Source of the DNA: Vitellaria paradoxa
Lineage: Eukaryota > Streptophyta > Magnoliopsida > Ericales > Sapotaceae
Length of the DNA: 64,000 bases
Direction of reading: 5' to 3'
Assembly (NCBI GenBank): GCA_019916065.1
Contig: JAINTL010000101.1
Location: 62,001 to 126,000 of the forward strand
Below, in pieces: positions 35,700 through 46,804 of the stretch. Within the stretch, counting starts at the first letter, position 1, and every line of letters starts with the position of its first letter. The position numbers were made by a program, and so were the translations under genes. The notes beneath the pieces are model-generated. The model had not been told where the DNA came from. It made no database searches and was given only the letters and a program-made list of their open reading frames with translations.

Positions 35700-37226
35700 G
35701 GAATTTGAGAGATTCTGACTCCTTTGATCTTGGCCTTCACAAGTAAACCAATATTTCTTTAGTTTTTTGTATTTCTGTATCTCCCCCTGATTTTAAGTGT
35801 TCTTCTATTGGTGGCAAAGTATATGGGAGAGACTCATAGATGGAGAGACCCAAATCCAGAGTTTTATCTGTACTTAGGGTTTCTTTATGAGAGGAGAATG
35901 AGGTATAGTAGGGTGTATTTTCAAAGAAGGTTACTTCAAGGCTAACAAAGAGTTTGTGATGTATGGGGTCATAGCATTTGTAACCTCGTTGAGTAGGAGA
36001 ATAGCCCAGAAAAACACACTTGCGAGCTCGAGGATCAAGTTTTGCTACGTTGGTGAGGATGAAGATGGACAAATGCCGTACACCCAAACACCCTGAGAGG
36101 TATTGTTGAGTGTAGTCTGGAGAATGGGAAGGACTCTTGCAATTTTTGTAGGGGTGTAGCAAAGGATAAGACTCGACTAGGCATCCGATTTATAAGATAG
36201 ACAGCAGTCAGAATGGCATCTCCCCAGAACTGTTTGGGCATGTTCATTGTAAAAAGTAATGCACGAGCAACCTCAAGTATATGTCTATCTTTCCTCTCAG
36301 CCACCCCATTTTGTTGTGGGGTATCAACACAAGAGCTCTGGTGAATAATTCCGTTTTCACAAAGATAGGGGCCCAAAGATTGATTAAAGTACTCAGTTCC
36401 ATTATCGGTTCTCAAAACTTGGAGTTTTGTTTGAAATTGGTTTTGTATCATCCTGCGAAAATTAATGAAAACTGAGCGAACTTCTGTTTTGTCATGCAAT
36501 AAATACCCAACAAACACGAGTATGATCATCAATGAAGGTTATGAACCACTTAGTTTGTGTTCTGTTGGAAGTTCGAGAAGGTCCCCATAAATCACTATGA
36601 ATCATGGCAAAAGGAGTAGATGGTTTATAAGTGGACGAAGGAAAAGGAACACGATGATGTTTTGCAAACTCACATGTTTCACATTGAAAGTTAATGAATT
36701 TCTTATTTGAACACAAAGCTGGGAATAACCGTTTCAAATAAGGAAAATTAGGGTGGCCCATTCTAAAATGCCACAACAGAATTTCACTATCCTGGGAAAT
36801 AGATGCAGAATTACAAAGAACTTTATTGAAATCATTACTCGCATTTGCCTCGTCAAAGTAGTAGAGTCCTTCATATTCTCTAGCACTGCCAATCGTCTTC
36901 CCCGATGACAGATCTTGAAAAGTACAGAGAGAGGAAGTAAAGTTAGCTGAACAGTTCGAATCTCTTGTAATTTACTAATATTAGTAAATTACAAGAGAGG
37001 TTGGGGACATGGAGGACAGATTTCAAAGACAATGAGTTTGAGAGACGAATACTCCCTTTTCCTGTTACAGATGAAAGTGATCCATTTGCAATTCTGACTT
37101 TCAGATTTCCAGCACAAGGGAAGTATGTGGAGAATAAATTGAAAGATCCAGTCATGTGATCAGAAGCTCCTGAATCTATGACCCATGGAGTTTTGGTACT
37201 GGAGGTAGTTAAAGCTTGGAAAAAAA
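35700..37226 (-). pseudogene. Copia A protease-integrase relic
   Basis: Protease motif WVIDSGASDHMTGSF near 37190-37140, then VLHVPNLSCNLL. The frame breaks at a 38-bp palindrome (36961-36998). The pre-integrase HHCC region follows at 36776 downwards (WHFRMGHPNFPYLKRLF, CETCEFAKH), then the integrase core with HSDLWGP, RTDNGTEYF and NGVAERKD, so the three acidic catalytic positions remain although a frame break lies between the first two. The hinge PRARKCVFLGYSPTQRGYKC is recognisable near 36020. Confidence 0.88.
36961..36998. repeat. 38-bp perfect palindrome
   Basis: Arms of 19 bp (tctcttgtaatttactaat and its exact reverse complement) with no spacer, inside the protease/pre-integrase region of copia A. 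It coincides with a loss of reading frame. Confidence 0.95.
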
Positions 37227-38451
37227 TTATTTTTTTTGGGCTAGAGATCCAGAGGGAACATTTGTGGTAGACTGACCCGGGTTTTGAAGCACGGAAAGTA
37301 ACTCATAAAGTTTTCCCAATTGCTCAAGGCTGAATGAATTTGCTTGTGCACCACTTCCTCCTGAGAAATTTTCAATTGTAGCTTGATAACCCTTATTTTT
37401 ATTTTGTTTGGGTTTCCAATCTGCAGGTTTTCCATGGATTTCCCAGTAGGTGTCTTTGGAATGGCCAGTCTTCTTGCAGTGATCACAAAATACCCTCCCT
37501 TTAGTTGATTTTGAGCTTGATCCGGATCCACGGGTCAATGGACCTTGGGTCAAATGACCAGACCCGCGGATCAAACCTCCAGCAAGTTCATGGTTCAAAT
37601 AGCCCGACCCAGTTTGGTTCAAATTTCCCGACCCGGCTTGGGTTAAATAACCCGACCTGGCTGGATTGTTTTGGGTTATGAGGGCTGAACCCTCAATCAG
37701 ATGGCCGCTGCTCATCGTCTTTGGTTCACGACCCAACATCACCTATTGGCTGGCTTCTTCCCTTTGAACTTCGGCGAAGACCTCTCGGATCGGCGGTAAG
37801 GGGCGACGGCTGAGGGCCCGGCTGCGCACATCATCCAGGTTCTGGTTTAAACCGGCCAAGAACTTGAACACTCTCTCGTTTTCAATCCTCTTTTTGTAGC
37901 GCACACTGTCGCCGGTGTACTCCTAGCTGTCGTCAAAGTTTTGATCGAGCTCTTGCCAAATAGCCGTCATCTCCAGATAGTATTCCGTTACTTCTTTGTC
38001 CCCTTGTTTCATCTGCCACAATCGGGTCTTTAGGTCAAAAGACCTGAGAAAAATTCTCCTTATCTGAGTAAGTCTCGTGTACGGCATCCCAAACGTCCTT
38101 TGCCGTCGGCAGCCAGAGGTAGGTTTTCTTTATTGATGGAATCATGGAATTGACCAGTAAAGAGGTCACCACTGCATTTTCCGACTGCCATCTTTGAAGA
38201 GCCACTATGTCTCCTTCGCTGGGTCTTTTGGTAGCGACGGTCAGGTAGCCTCTTTTCCCTTTGCCGTCAATCACTAGTATGATTGACTGTGCCTATTCAC
38301 GAAAATTTTTTCCGTTGAACTTATCCACGGTGATCTGGACTGATGAGAGGTCTGTCCCTCCCATGGTAGTAAAGGATGAATGGTCCTCTGTTTCTCGTTC
38401 ATGAGTGACAGAGGAGAATGTATCCTGACTGCCGGGAGGTATGGCGGCCAT
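37227..38451 (-). pseudogene. Copia A gag (UBN2-type) relic
   Basis: Starts at an ATG at 38451 (MAAIPPGSQ), continues GGTDLSS and the VDKFNGKNF block, then WQSENAVVTSLLVNSMIPS and LPTAKDVWDAVHETYSD, typical of copia gag (DUF4219/UBN2). It then shifts frame after FSQVF near 38035 and resumes near 37740. A CCHC knuckle CDHCKKTGHSKDTYWEIHG has its last cysteine replaced by tyrosine. Particle-forming function is surely lost. Confidence 0.85.
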
Positions 38452-38488
38452 CTGAGCTAGGGTTTTGTGAACCTAAGCTCTGATACCA

Positions 38489-38725
38489 TGAAGACAAAGA
38501 AAGAAAATTATTTCTGTAATTCTTTGAATGAATGAAAAAGGTTACACAAATTCTCCTACTTATAACCTACTCTAGTATCTATACAAGGTAAGTTTCCCTA
38601 TGATGAATATTGAGATTTCTGAGGAAATATGTTTATACATGGTAAGTTTCCCTGTGATGAGTGCTAAAATTGTTGAGGGAATATTTACATAATCTCCTAA
38701 TTTTCTGATTTCCAGTATTTCTACA
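38489..38725 (-). repeat. 5' LTR of copia A
   Basis: 237 bp. The inner edge touches CTCTGATACCA, the complement of the tRNA-Met primer site. Outer edge followed by the CCAAT duplication. Confidence 0.95.
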
Positions 38726-38730
38726 CCAAT

Positions 38731-39590
38731 TAACCAAGATTTGAACTCTGGAAGATATGAATAAATGATGAAAAAGGAGTAGAGAGGACCCTTAACAAAA
38801 GATGCTAACAAATTCCGAAACATAGTGTTTGGACCATCTGAGTAAGATCAGTCTTAAATTTGCTTTCCAATTTTCTGATTGGGAATAAAATGTGGCAGCT
38901 AGAGAGCATTGGTTATGGTGCACAATTTCCAAATCAGGTGTTTTAAAGTTGAAGCTTCTAGAATGCTTTGGTTGGTAGCAGGAAAGTGAATTTTCTTTGG
39001 CGAAGTATTTGGAAATTGGAAGTTTGATGCATCTCTTGAGAGTGCGTGCTTTATATGGTGTGTGATAACTATTGATAATCTCATTGCTAGGAGAAGGATT
39101 TTAGTAAATTTGTGTTTTTTGCATAAGAAAGACAAGTCTGTGGATCATCTTTTTGTTCATTGTAAATTGCCTCAAGAGTTTCGGAATTTGGCATTAACTT
39201 GCTTCGGTTTGAGTTGGGTATTTCCATTTGGGGACCAGAATTCAAACGAGTAAAAGGAAAGCATGGTGTTTGGATGGATGATCTGGGGGTGAGTGGAATC
39301 AAAGATCTTTTCAGGATAAGGAATTTTCTTTGTATTGATTGAAGAATCTCTTAGTTCATATATACGGATGATTATTTTTATTATTATGTTTTAATTGTGA
39401 GTTTTTTTCTTGGGGGGGGGGGGAGGGGAGAAGAGATCTAAATCTTCAAGAGTTTTTGACCTTTAATGATCAAATGGAAGTTTAATAATGGCTCGTATCG
39501 CTGGCTAGTTGTTGTAATTGGGCGTCATTCCCTCCATGCCTTCTAGTAATAAATTATTTTTACTTATCAAATAAATAAATAAATAAAATG
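38731..39590 (+). mobile_element. 5'-truncated LINE 3' end with zf-RVT domain relic
   Basis: A + strand frame near 39063-39255 reads TIDNLIARRRILVNLCFLHK then VDHLFVHCKLPQE and LGLSWVFP-like text, matching the zinc-binding domain at the C-terminus of plant L1 reverse transcriptases (C..C..H..C with the first cysteine pair damaged). Then WNQRSF-like text, and near 39545-39590 'ctagtaataaattattttta' followed by an (AAAT)n tail. The left boundary is unclear; the copia A duplication ends at 38730. Confidence 0.6.
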
Positions 39591-40283
39591 TGCAGTTAGA
39601 AGAGAAGTGGATGCTTCACTTAACTGAATTTTTAAATTGATCATGCATTAGAAGACAAGTGGGGTTGACATTTGTCATTAAACTTTCTCAATGGTGTGAG
39701 TTCAAGTCAGCACCTCTCCCTAAAACTCTCAACTTAACAAAGCCTTAGTCCCAAAATGAGAATTTTTACTTATAAGAAAAGGAAGATAATGTACTAAAAT
39801 GTTTTGGAAGGCATTTTTGATGGCTACTTTCAAGTATCCAGCTAAGATATTTAAAGTTGGTCTTTTTTCTAGTTTTTATCGCATATGCTATTACATGAAT
39901 ACTGGTTAAACACAGTGACGTTCTTGCTGGGTATTATTTTCTTATTGTTTCCACTGCATGGGTGTTGATAATTTTTTCTTCTATTGTAACCTCTGCCTTG
40001 GTGATGATGGCTTTCTTGTGATCTTTGCAGACTTGGGCTTGTAAGTGTACTCTGTAACCCTGTCAATGGGAGAATGTCTTTCTATGCATGCCATGCTGCA
40101 GATGCATTGGCATCCTGCTTTTTGATGTTAATTATATAGTTCTTTTATTTTTTGAGTTGATTAAATATTCTTGAATTATGTTTGATTCTTTGGAACTATA
40201 TTTTAGTACTGCAATCTTTTGTGTAATTAATGCCAAATCTCTGATTTTTGCTGCAATCTGTTCAATAATTATGTGAACTCCAG
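39591..40283. other. Spacer/intron before the NSF exons
   Basis: No gene recognised. Intron-like, and ends at the acceptor CAG (40281-40283) of the next NSF exon. Confidence 0.5.
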
Positions 40284-42580
40284 ATCGTCAATGGCCCTAA
40301 AATGTTAAGCAAATTTGTTGGTGAAACTGAGAAGAATGTGAAGGATTTGTTTGTTGATGCTGAACATGACCAGAGAACTTGAGGTAAGAGGTTTACACTG
40401 GAACAAGTTACTTATGGTCATTTTATTTGATATTTAATGCTTTCATGTCTTCATTTCAAGGGATCAAAGTGATTGACATGTAGTCATATTTGATGAAATT
40501 GATGCAATTTGTAAGGTAGGAGTTCTCAAACTTACATTCATCAAAGTTTGAAATTGTGGGATGTTAAACTAATAGCTAGAAGTATATCATCCCTAGATAC
40601 ATCATCTCTAGATGCATAAATACTAGTAATACATGTACATGAATATACATTAACAGAGGGTTAGAGTTTTAGATCAAGTTCTTCAGAAAGAAATCCTAAT
40701 CCTTTGAATATAACTTTGATATCAATACCTTAAGATTTAACTTCAAAAACTTGAAACTTGTTACCTTTTTTTTCCCCCCAATTTTTGTGATTATTCATTG
40801 TGATTCAACATGTTCTTGTGTAATGGTTAACAAGCTCAACTCAAAGAGTTTTTTATTCTCCACATTGGGATATCTAATTACATGGGCATGTATGACAAGA
40901 AGCGGTCGTCTCATTTTACTAAATTCATTAATAAAATTTACTGAGAAACTTTTTTTTTTGGCCCAAAAATGCTGCTACTCAGACAAAAAATTACAGTGGG
41001 GCAGAGTTTGAAGGTGTTGTAAAGAGTGCAATATCATTTGCTTTAAACCGGTAGTTGAGCATGGATGACCTAACTAAGCCGGCGGGTGAGGAGAGTATCA
41101 AAGTTACAATGGAAGACTTTTTAAATGCCTTCTAAGAAGTTACCTGCATTTGCAGCTTCCACCAATAATCTTGTAGGTAGGGCTAGGTTATTAACTTCTT
41201 TGTCATTATTTGCTTTCTTTCGTTTATCCACCCCTCTCTCTGTGTAAGTGTAGTTAGTTTCATTCTTGATTTGTTATTATACTTTTGACCCATTTAACTC
41301 TGATCTGATTGTTAGAGACTTTTGTATGGAGTAGGGCTTTAAAATGTATTGTAGCTTGTAATTGTTCAGAGTTCTTGCATTCTTAATTTAGGTTAGATTT
41401 TGGTCTTATTTAGCTACCCCACCTTTATACTATTGCTTATTGACTAGACACAAGAGTTGACGCTCCTGTTCCTACTTATTTATGTTTCTTTATCAGATGA
41501 TAACCAAGTTATTGCTTTTCCCTAAGTGGCTGTCTGTGTTGCCTTTATCACTTTTCCCCGTTAGCTATCTCATCATATCTAACTTCCAATAACAAGTGCG
41601 TTGTGTAGTGCACTGCTAATTTATTACATGCTCAGAATAGTATAAGGACCACATCTGTGTAGGTATGTACTTTAGTGTGTTTTGGCACATGAAGAATGTT
41701 ATGTGGATGGAAACAGGCGTTTTCTTACAGTAAACACTCGTAAGGCTATCTGTAGGTTGCAGACTGCACCTCTCCTTCCGTCCATTTTTTTTACCTTTTT
41801 TTTTTTTTTTTAGGTGGAAAGGGCATTGTTTTATTTTTCCTCATTTTCTTTCTTTTTTTTTTGGGGGGGGGGGGGTGAGGTTTGGGGAGAAGAAGACTCA
41901 GTCATGCAAATGAACAATTAACTTGCAAAGCGGCAAGCTATTCTATTGGGAAACATTTCCCTAATCATGCTGGGCTGAAGAAATGCTTTGGCCATTTCAA
42001 TGTGAAATTTTGTACAACAGGTAGCTTAAAAAAGTTTTCAGTTCTGAAAACTACTAATTTTCTTTCTCTAACTACTCTATTCTCCTGTCACCTACTGAAT
42101 GAGATTTACAGACTTAATGGCATGTTAGATTGTGGTGCACGACATGATCATATATATAAGAGAACTATCCTACTGGCTGAGCACGTGAGAGTAAGCAAAG
42201 GAAGTCCACTTGTTACTTGTCTTCTGGAAAGTCCAAGTGGGGTGTAAGCTTCTCGGTTTCCTGTTTTCATCGGCTAATGCTTATTTTTCTATGTTTTTAT
42301 TTGTTTTGAACAGTGGTAAGGCGACATTGGCAGCTACTGTTGGTGTTAATTGTGATTTTCCCTATTTTAAGATAGTAAGTAATCTTCACAATCTTTCCTT
42401 GGGGTGTTCTGCTTCTCTCTGTTGCTTCAATTTCTTTATTCTACTTTTTTGCTCATGATAGATATTAGCTGAATCAATGATGGGGATTAGCGAAAGCAGT
42501 AAATGTGCTCAGATTGTCAAGGTATTTGAGGATGCTTAAAAGTCACCATTAAGCATTATCATCCTTGATGACATTGAGAG
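40284..42580 (+). pseudogene. NSF vesicle-fusing ATPase, D1-D2 domain fragments
   Basis: Continues the NSF relic of 29038. Exons: 40284-40383 ([32 protein letters not shown] then TGA); 40461-40515 (GDQSD, stop, HVVIFDEIDAICK, the D1 Walker B region); about 40966-41172 ([29 protein letters not shown], with TAG and TAA stops and a 1-bp gain); about 42095-42239 ([34 protein letters not shown]); 42314-about 42370 (GKATLAATVGVNCDFPYFK, an altered D2 Walker A); about 42463-42580 (ESSKCAQIVKVFEDA, stop, KSPLSIIILDDIER, D2 Walker B). Introns are retained. The D1 Walker A exon, the exons between DAICK and TKNYSG, and the C-terminal end are missing. Clearly non-functional. Confidence 0.9.
41173..42094. 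other. Intron of the NSF relic
   Basis: Contains T and G homopolymer runs near 41790-41880 and no other recognisable element. The long opening starting at 41882 only becomes NSF-like near 42107. Confidence 0.55.
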
Positions 42581-43180
42581 GTAACTCCAACTCTGCTTCT
42601 CTCTGTTAGCACTAACGAACATTGCTACAAACAGTTCTAAAGAGAGATCCATGCTTGCTTCATTGCGAAATGCTCCTTGTCAATTCTAATAACTCAATTG
42701 ATAGTTGGCGAATTCTTCTTGTTTAGTGGAAATCTTCTTGTCAATTCTAATAACTCAATTGATAGCTGGCATTGCTCCGAATGATGCGAGCTAGCCACGC
42801 TTGCCTCAACCCAAACCCTAAGCTTGAGATTATTGCACCTTGAGGGGGCTAATAATCATACCAGATAGAGGTGCCTACTCAATTCCCAATAATAATGTTG
42901 TTGCATTGTTTTAACACTAAACAAATTATCTTTTATCCTAAGCATTCATGCAATGAATGGGACATCCTTTTGTGAGTCAATGTCCCATGTATATAATGTG
43001 ATCATTACGAGTCCTATTTCCCAATCTGGATCACTCAAAAACAAATTTATAAGAAGGAACAACCATCTAAAATTTACCAAAAATTGTATATAGTTAATTT
43101 CACCTTCCATTGTATTTCATTATTGGTTCGTATGGAATTCTTACAAGGATATTTAATTTGTTGAATAGGTGGGGGGGGGG

Positions 43181-43219
<39 letters not shown>

Positions 43220-43461
43220 TACACACTAATAAACGTACATAGTCCAGAGGGATTGATTAAAATGATATATTAACAAAGCATTAATTTATCCAACGAACAT
43301 GGATTACAAAACATCATACCACACAAATAACAAATGAACAAGAACTTCAAATGTTGTGAAAGTATTCCTAGGTTGATCATTCCTCGTGATGTGAATACAG
43401 CAGGTAAAAACATGTAATGTCAGTTAAATGAGAGATTTCAATGTCTAATCCTACAACACAC
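42581..43461. other. Spacer with small duplication and G-rich/GA repeat
   Basis: A roughly 57-bp tandem duplication (cttgtcaattctaataactc text at about 42676 and 42733). No gene recognised. The NSF similarity does not continue past 42580. Confidence 0.55.
43170..43216. repeat. Poly-G followed by (GA)n microsatellite
   Basis: About 12 G then about 17 GA units. Confidence 0.9.
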
Positions 43462-43509
43462 ACCAAACCAAACCAAACCAAGCCTTTTCCCACTAGGTGG
43501 GGTCGGCTA
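43462..43509 (-). repeat. Au-SINE-like 3' end fragment, second copy
   Basis: Contains accaaaccaaaccaaaccaa and the same AGCCTTTTCCCACTAGGTGG, GGTCGGCTA text as at 16911; complement of the Au SINE 3' region. Confidence 0.5.
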
Positions 43510-43764
43510 TAAGGGCCCCCACATCACCCCTCGGGCAAACAAATCCTACAACACACACATCTTAGATAAATAATAAGTGTTGGAAAGAGAAGGAATTGTA
43601 ATTCTCATAGAGGAGACATGCATTGTAAAGAAATAAGGAATTATATTAGAGACCTTTAGAAAACACTCTTTGAATATCCTCCAGCTCAGGATCAACATCT
43701 TTGTCTTCTTTTTCATCTTTAGCCCCAAAGATAGAAGCGTTGAGCTTGGGAGGATTCTAGAGAT

Positions 43765-43786
43765 CACACACACACACACACACACA
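43765..43786. repeat. (CA)n microsatellite
   Basis: About eleven CA units. Confidence 0.9.
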
Positions 43787-44480
43787 TGCATACGAATCAC
43801 TTAATTGTGATATTCTTACGTATTATTTTTATGAATTAAGATAAATTCTAAAACTATTTGAGAATAAGATAAGCATTGAAATTAAGGAGAGAATGAATTT
43901 AAAATAACTAAATATATATTTATATTTTTTTTATTTAAATTTGAGGGCTTCTTATTGGAAGAGGTCTTAGGCAATTACTTAAAATGCCTAGTGCTTGAAC
44001 CAGCGTTGCATTTATTCAAACATTAATGCTTCTTCTTTTGCCTATGCAATGCTGGTTTTTTACCACTTTGTTAGACAGAGAAATTTAAGCCAAAAACCAA
44101 TCTCCAGAGCTTCCCAAAGTGTGATAATGTTGTATTATTTCTATTAAAGATATGTTGTATTTACCATTTAAGATAATAGTAACTAGACAAGTGATCCGTT
44201 TTTTTTTTCCTTCTTTATTTCTTCAATTTGCTCATCTGGTTTATGATTTGATTTTCAAATTTTACAGAGTGGAGAATAGAGAGTCTTCAATCATTTTAGA
44301 CCAATAAAACCCTTAGGTTCTGATGATACTAAAGGTTTATCAATTGTTTTGTTGTTCTTAATGTGCCTTGTCTCAATTAGGACAGAATTTTGTCCTCATG
44401 ATATTTCTTTTTGGATGCTTGAGTTTTATTTACCCTGTTGGTGCAATTCATTTTGATAGAAGGGCATGGTGCATGTGATG
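43787..44480. other. Spacer before copia C, no gene
   Basis: AT-rich. Short openings on either strand have no family signal. Ends at the TGATG target duplication of copia C (44476-44480). Confidence 0.5.
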
Positions 44481-44644
44481 TGTAGGAAAATATTGTAACG
44501 GTTATTCTCTCATAATTAAGGGACTTTATATTCCATAATGGAGGAATTTGAATTCTCATAATTAAGAGATTTAATTATTATTGGATTAGAGTAAAAGGAA
44601 AGATGAGAGCTTCTCTCTCTAGATTTTTCTCTCTCTAAAACTCC

Positions 44645-46804
44645 ATGGCCGATTCACCTTCAACCTCCCCTACATCAAAAGCTCTCTTGTCCCTAATCTC
44701 ATCCTCTTCCGTTTCAGTCCAAAGCAATGTCAATCCTAGTTCGGTTGGGGTAGAAGAAGTTAAGTCATGCTCCTTAGTCACGGGTTCTAGCAAGATTGCC
44801 AATGAGAAGCAAGCCGCAAGCTGGGAAAAAGAAGGTATAGGGCTGGATGACACCTCCTTGCATGTCTCATCCACCTCTATTCCTTCTCTCCATTGTCAAC
44901 CGTTGAAAGATGAAGAAGCAAACTTAAAGGCTGATTGCACTCGGGAAGGTATAGTCCAAGATGAGAACACCCTAAGGCTTTCATCTTCCTCTATTCCATC
45001 TCAGCATGATGAACAACAAGATCTTCAAAGCAAGACCCTTTTACAAACCATTGAGAAGTTGCGAGCTGAGATTGAGGTGTTAAAAAATTCCTACAATGGA
45101 GAAGAGCTGGTCACCTGTGAGGCAAACACTCTCAGCAAATCAGAAAATCCTAAAGAAGAGCAATGGAAGCAAAAGAAGAATGATAGAGGTAAGTCTCCTC
45201 TTAGCCCCTCAAAAGTTGCTCTTCCATTGTCCAGCACTTCCTCGGCTTCCAAGCTACCTGAAATGAAGAAGAAGATGCTCCATAACTCCTATGGACCTCA
45301 TGTACCTGATCCTTTAGTCCTTTACCCGGTTAATGCCAATGCCCAAGAGACAAACCTACATAAGTCAACTTCCCAATTACCTGTACAACCTGCCACAAGT
45401 CAGCACACAAATACCAACCTTCCAACTCCCGTGCAATGCCCTTCCCACTTGGTTATTACCCCTGCTAGCCCGCCAAAACCACCCCATTCAAATCCCATTA
45501 ACCAGCCACTCAACCTCTCACCCTCAACCGACCCAAATAACCAAGTCCACTTAGTTAATGAAACCAAACCAGATTTAAAACCAACTGAAATAAACACCCA
45601 GCCAAAGCCTACATGGGCACAACTCTTCAATTCCAACCGTGTCAAAACTAATGGGTCTATGCTCAAGTTTATTCCCCCTCAAAATACCCGTGGCACCTCC
45701 AAAGCACCAGTCTCCTTCTCACCAGAAGAAGTGGCCGAGGACTTGAGGAAATGGGACAATGCCGTAGTCGGGCATGTGCTAGGTGCAAAGCCTCCTTACA
45801 AGCTGATGGAGCAATTTATTGAACGAAGGTGGAGAGCCTTTGGCCATGTTGAATTGTTCATCCTCAAAGCTGGTCTTTTCATCTTTAATTTCCAAGATGA
45901 AGAAACTAAGCTCAAGGTTTTGGAATTGGGACCTTGGAGTTACTATGACAAACCTTTGATCTTAAGGCCATGGTCTCCTAATGAATTCTATGATAGAGCA
46001 AGCCCTGAATTACTCCCAATATGGATCAGATTTCCTCACCTAAAGCTCCACCTATGGGCGGCAAGGTCATTGAGCAAGATTGCTAGTCAACTTGGTAAAC
46101 CATTGTTCACGGATAGAATGACAGCTCAAATGCAAAGACTTGCTTATGCAAGAGTATGCATTTAAGTGGATAATCAAGCTACATTTCCATCCTTTGTTGA
46201 AATTGAGGATATCAATGGAGTGGTGTATCAACAACCAGTGGAGTATGAATGGATCCCCACAATCTGTGAAGGTTGCAAACAATAAGGCCACAAAATAAGT
46301 CAATGCTCTAAGAATGTTACTCAAAAATGGAGACCGGTAGCTAAGCCTAAAGTAAGTGTTAACCAGCAAGCTCCCAATGAAGCCGAATGCTCCACAAATT
46401 CCAGCTCCGTTGATCCTCAAATAGAGAAGGCTCCAAGCAATTTGGAAGAACACAAGTCCTTGATGTTGCAAGAAGCCGAGGCTCAGCTTATCTGCCCAAT
46501 GGAATTGCATGAAGAAGCTCCACTCAATACCACTCCATTAGCAATTCAAAAGCCTAAAACCAGCCAAGAGGATGTCTTATTATTGCAGCACATAGATGAA
46601 TTTTCAGAATTGGCAAGTGATGATGATAAGGATCGGCCTTCAACTCCTTCCTATGATCAAAAAGGATTAGAATTTGAAATGAATTCTGATTTTCAGCTTT
46701 CAAAGACACAACGCAAGAAACAAAGGAAAATGATGTTTGCTGTTGAGAGAAAGGAAAAGGCACTACATGCCAAGTTCTCGGGTTCCTCCTCCAAATCCAA
46801 ATGA
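44645..46804 (+). pseudogene. LINE ORF1: DUF4283 and CCHC zinc-knuckle protein, two stops
   Basis: ORF1 proteins of plant L1 elements bind the element RNA and form the retrotransposition particle. A single frame of 719 sense and nonsense codons runs to the TGA at 46802-46804. Low-complexity Ser/Pro-rich N-terminal part with a coiled-coil-like stretch near residues 120-145 (LLQTIEKLRAEIEVLKNS); DUF4283-type domain about residues 355-500 (FSPEEVAEDLRKWDNAVVGH, KVLELGPWSYYDKPLILR, IWIRFPHLKLHLWAARSL). TAA at 46163-46165 follows ARVCI, and a second TAA at 46283-46285 falls inside the zinc knuckle (CEGCKQ, stop, GHKISQC, spacing CX2CX4HX4C). Start chosen as the first ATG 50 bp after the 5' end. 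As it stands only a 506-residue product without knuckle could be made. Confidence 0.88.

Larger units (their letters stand above)
29686..38725 (-). mobile_element. Ty1/copia LTR retrotransposon A
   Basis: LTRs at 29686-29925 and 38489-38725, flanked by CCAAT on both sides (29681-29685, 38726-38730). On the - strand the primer site TGGTATCAGAG (initiator tRNA-Met type) follows the 5' LTR at 38488 downwards, and the polypurine tract (GAGGGGGAG) precedes the 3' LTR at 29926. Order gag, protease, integrase, RT, RNase H is that of copia elements. About 5.0 kb once the nested element B is removed. LTRs differ at about 7 sites plus a 3-bp gap. Coding frames are broken many times, so it is not autonomous now. 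It interrupts the NSF relic. Confidence 0.95.

Noticed and set aside
41882..42247. 121-codon frame as an independent gene
   Set aside because: Only its last third is coding-like, and that part is an NSF exon; the rest is intron.
45400..45666. - strand open frame of 88 codons
   Set aside because: Shadow of LINE ORF1.
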